Assembly (NCBI GenBank): GCA_013139435.1
Contig: WTAW01000223.1
Coordinates: forward strand, 1 to 15,784
Direction: 5' to 3'
Source of the DNA: Candidatus Aminicenantota bacterium
GTDB taxonomy: Bacteria; Acidobacteriota; Aminicenantia; Aminicenantales; Aminicenantaceae
DNA: 15,784 nt
Part shown: piece after piece, positions 15,364 to 15,784 of the stretch
Layout of the letters: each line of letters starts with the position of its first letter
How positions within the stretch are numbered: position 1 is the stretch's first letter
Made by a program: the position numbers and the translations under genes
Notes under the pieces: model-generated
Told to the model about the DNA's origin: nothing
Database searches by the model: none
Seen by the model: only the letters and a program-made list of their open reading frames with translations

Positions 15364-15574
15364 AATCCGTGTTGATGCCATTCAGAGTGATCAGATTGTG
15401 TGATATCAAAAACACTCTCAGTTTCCCCAGCGAGGAAACTTCGCTCGGATCCGGGCTTCCCTCACATCTCCCCATGGGAGATGTACCGTGCCCGTCCAGC
15501 CCTTCTCACGGTTTTTTCCATCACACAATCTGATCACTCAATAATGTCACTTAGTATTCCTGACAACACGGATT
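15364..15574. repeat. 211-bp nested inverted-repeat element downstream of ribBA
   Basis: Outer arms AATCCGTGTTG (15364-15374) and CAACACGGATT (15564-15574) are perfect. Inside, GAGTGATCAGATTGTGTGAT (15385-15404) and its exact reverse complement (15520-15539) form a 20-bp perfect stem, with partial pairing between (TGCCATT/AATGTCA). The enclosed 115 bp carry three hairpins: AGTTTCC/GGAAACT (15420-15440), ACATCTCCC-CAT-GGGAGATGT (15464-15484) and ACCGTG/CACGGT (15485-15512). This is a long multibranch fold, as in a MITE-like repeat or a structured RNA. Its ends match those of the 11406-11463 element. No convincing protein is encoded. Confidence 0.7.
15485..15517 (+). terminator. Possible terminator of the ftsY-rib operon
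   Basis: ACCGTG (15485-15490) pairs with CACGGT (15507-15512), followed by more T residues (15513-15517). The stem is short and the loop is 16 nt, so it is weak by itself. It directly follows the strong 9-bp hairpin at 15464-15484, and no other hairpin-plus-T signal occurs between ribBA and this point. Confidence 0.35.
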
Positions 15575-15649
15575 TTGAAATGTTAGCGTTAAAATTTATG
15601 TTTTGGAATTTCCGGTATGTCTGTTATTATAATAATCCTTTAGCCTGGA
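15575..15649. other. AT-rich spacer with promoter-like -10
   Basis: I see no gene between the two repeat elements. A TATAAT (15628-15633) lies about 17 bp before the copy-2 repeat, with only a poor -35 candidate (TTGGAA, 19-bp spacing). It could be a promoter for a transcript reading into the repeat, or chance in AT-rich DNA. Confidence 0.25.
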
Positions 15650-15784
15650 TTATTCACGAGTCGAGGTGGATTTAGTGGTTAGGTTGGGTCGGCGCAAGGC
15701 GTCGGCCCATGAAGACGTGGTAAAAGATGCTGCCAATAAGATATTGAGTAGTTTTGAGTGTAAATTTGGCAGCAGATTTTATGA
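15650..15784. mobile_element. Small repeat element (copy 2), cut by the window end
   Basis: It starts TTATTCACGAGT like copy 1 and shares GGCCCAT, GTGGTAA (15717-15723) and AATAAGA (15735-15741). It ends with TTTTATGA at the window edge, where copy 1 continues to TGAATAA. The internal hairpin TGGGTCGGCGC-AAG-GCGTCGGCCCA (15685-15709) has 11 pairs with two wobbles. The 3' stem TGCTGCCAA (15728-15736) / TTGGCAGCA (15766-15774) encloses a 29-nt loop. It is shorter than copy 1. The right flank is not visible, so a direct repeat cannot be checked. Confidence 0.5.

Noticed and set aside
15400..15675. 91-codon open frame in the 3' non-coding region
   Set aside because: It runs across the 20-bp inverted repeat and the hairpins, has no ribosome site or recognisable motif, and its composition follows the repeat structure.

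Overview
The window is a compact chromosomal segment from a diderm (Gram-negative-type) bacterium. It carries lipopolysaccharide-transport genes (lptB and a fused lptC/lptA) beside rpoN, hpf, ptsN, hprK, rapZ and soluble PTS genes. This order is familiar from Deltaproteobacteria-like lineages and from Acidobacteriota and relatives. I lean weakly towards the latter (Acidobacteriota/Aminicenantes-like), because of the large LptC-LptA fusion and the ftsY-ribD junction, but the sequence alone does not settle the phylum.

Layout. Positions 1-203 hold the 3' end of a plus-strand cupin gene of the phosphomannose-isomerase type. Positions 203-392 hold a structured, repeat-like element bounded by a 9-bp direct repeat, with a bidirectional terminator-like hairpin. 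From 392 to 11334 all genes lie on the minus strand, in transcription order recJ, lptCA, lptB, rpoN, hpf, ptsN, hprK, rapZ, [129-bp gap], EIIA(Man-type), ptsH, ptsI. Most junctions overlap or are short, so this looks like one or two operons. After a divergent 194-bp region with a good sigma-70 promoter, the plus strand carries ftsY, ribD, ribE and ribBA (11529-15346), also tightly packed. The last 438 bp have no gene. They hold a 211-bp inverted-repeat element with internal hairpins, and then a second copy, cut by the window edge, of the element seen at 203-392.

How the genes work together. EI, HPr, an EIIA(Man), an EIIA(Ntr) and an HPr kinase form a phosphorelay with no sugar permease in view. 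They are linked to sigma-54 and the nucleotide-binding adaptor RapZ, which suggests a regulatory rather than a transport PTS. HPr keeps both His15 and Ser46, so both phosphorylation routes are possible. HprK, however, is reduced to its kinase core. LptB and LptCA serve envelope LPS transport. FtsY targets SRP-ribosome complexes to the membrane. RibD, RibE and RibBA cover the riboflavin pathway except lumazine synthase (ribH), which is not in the window.

Main points of interest: two copies of a repeat whose 3' stem changes sequence while its loop stays similar; a second family of inverted-repeat elements sharing AATCCGTGnTGAT ends; a near-leaderless ftsY transcript; a sigma-54-like promoter in front of the EIIA-HPr-EI genes; the truncated HprK with an altered pre-P-loop His position; and the single-chain LptC-LptA. 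I found no clearly unprecedented multi-gene system.
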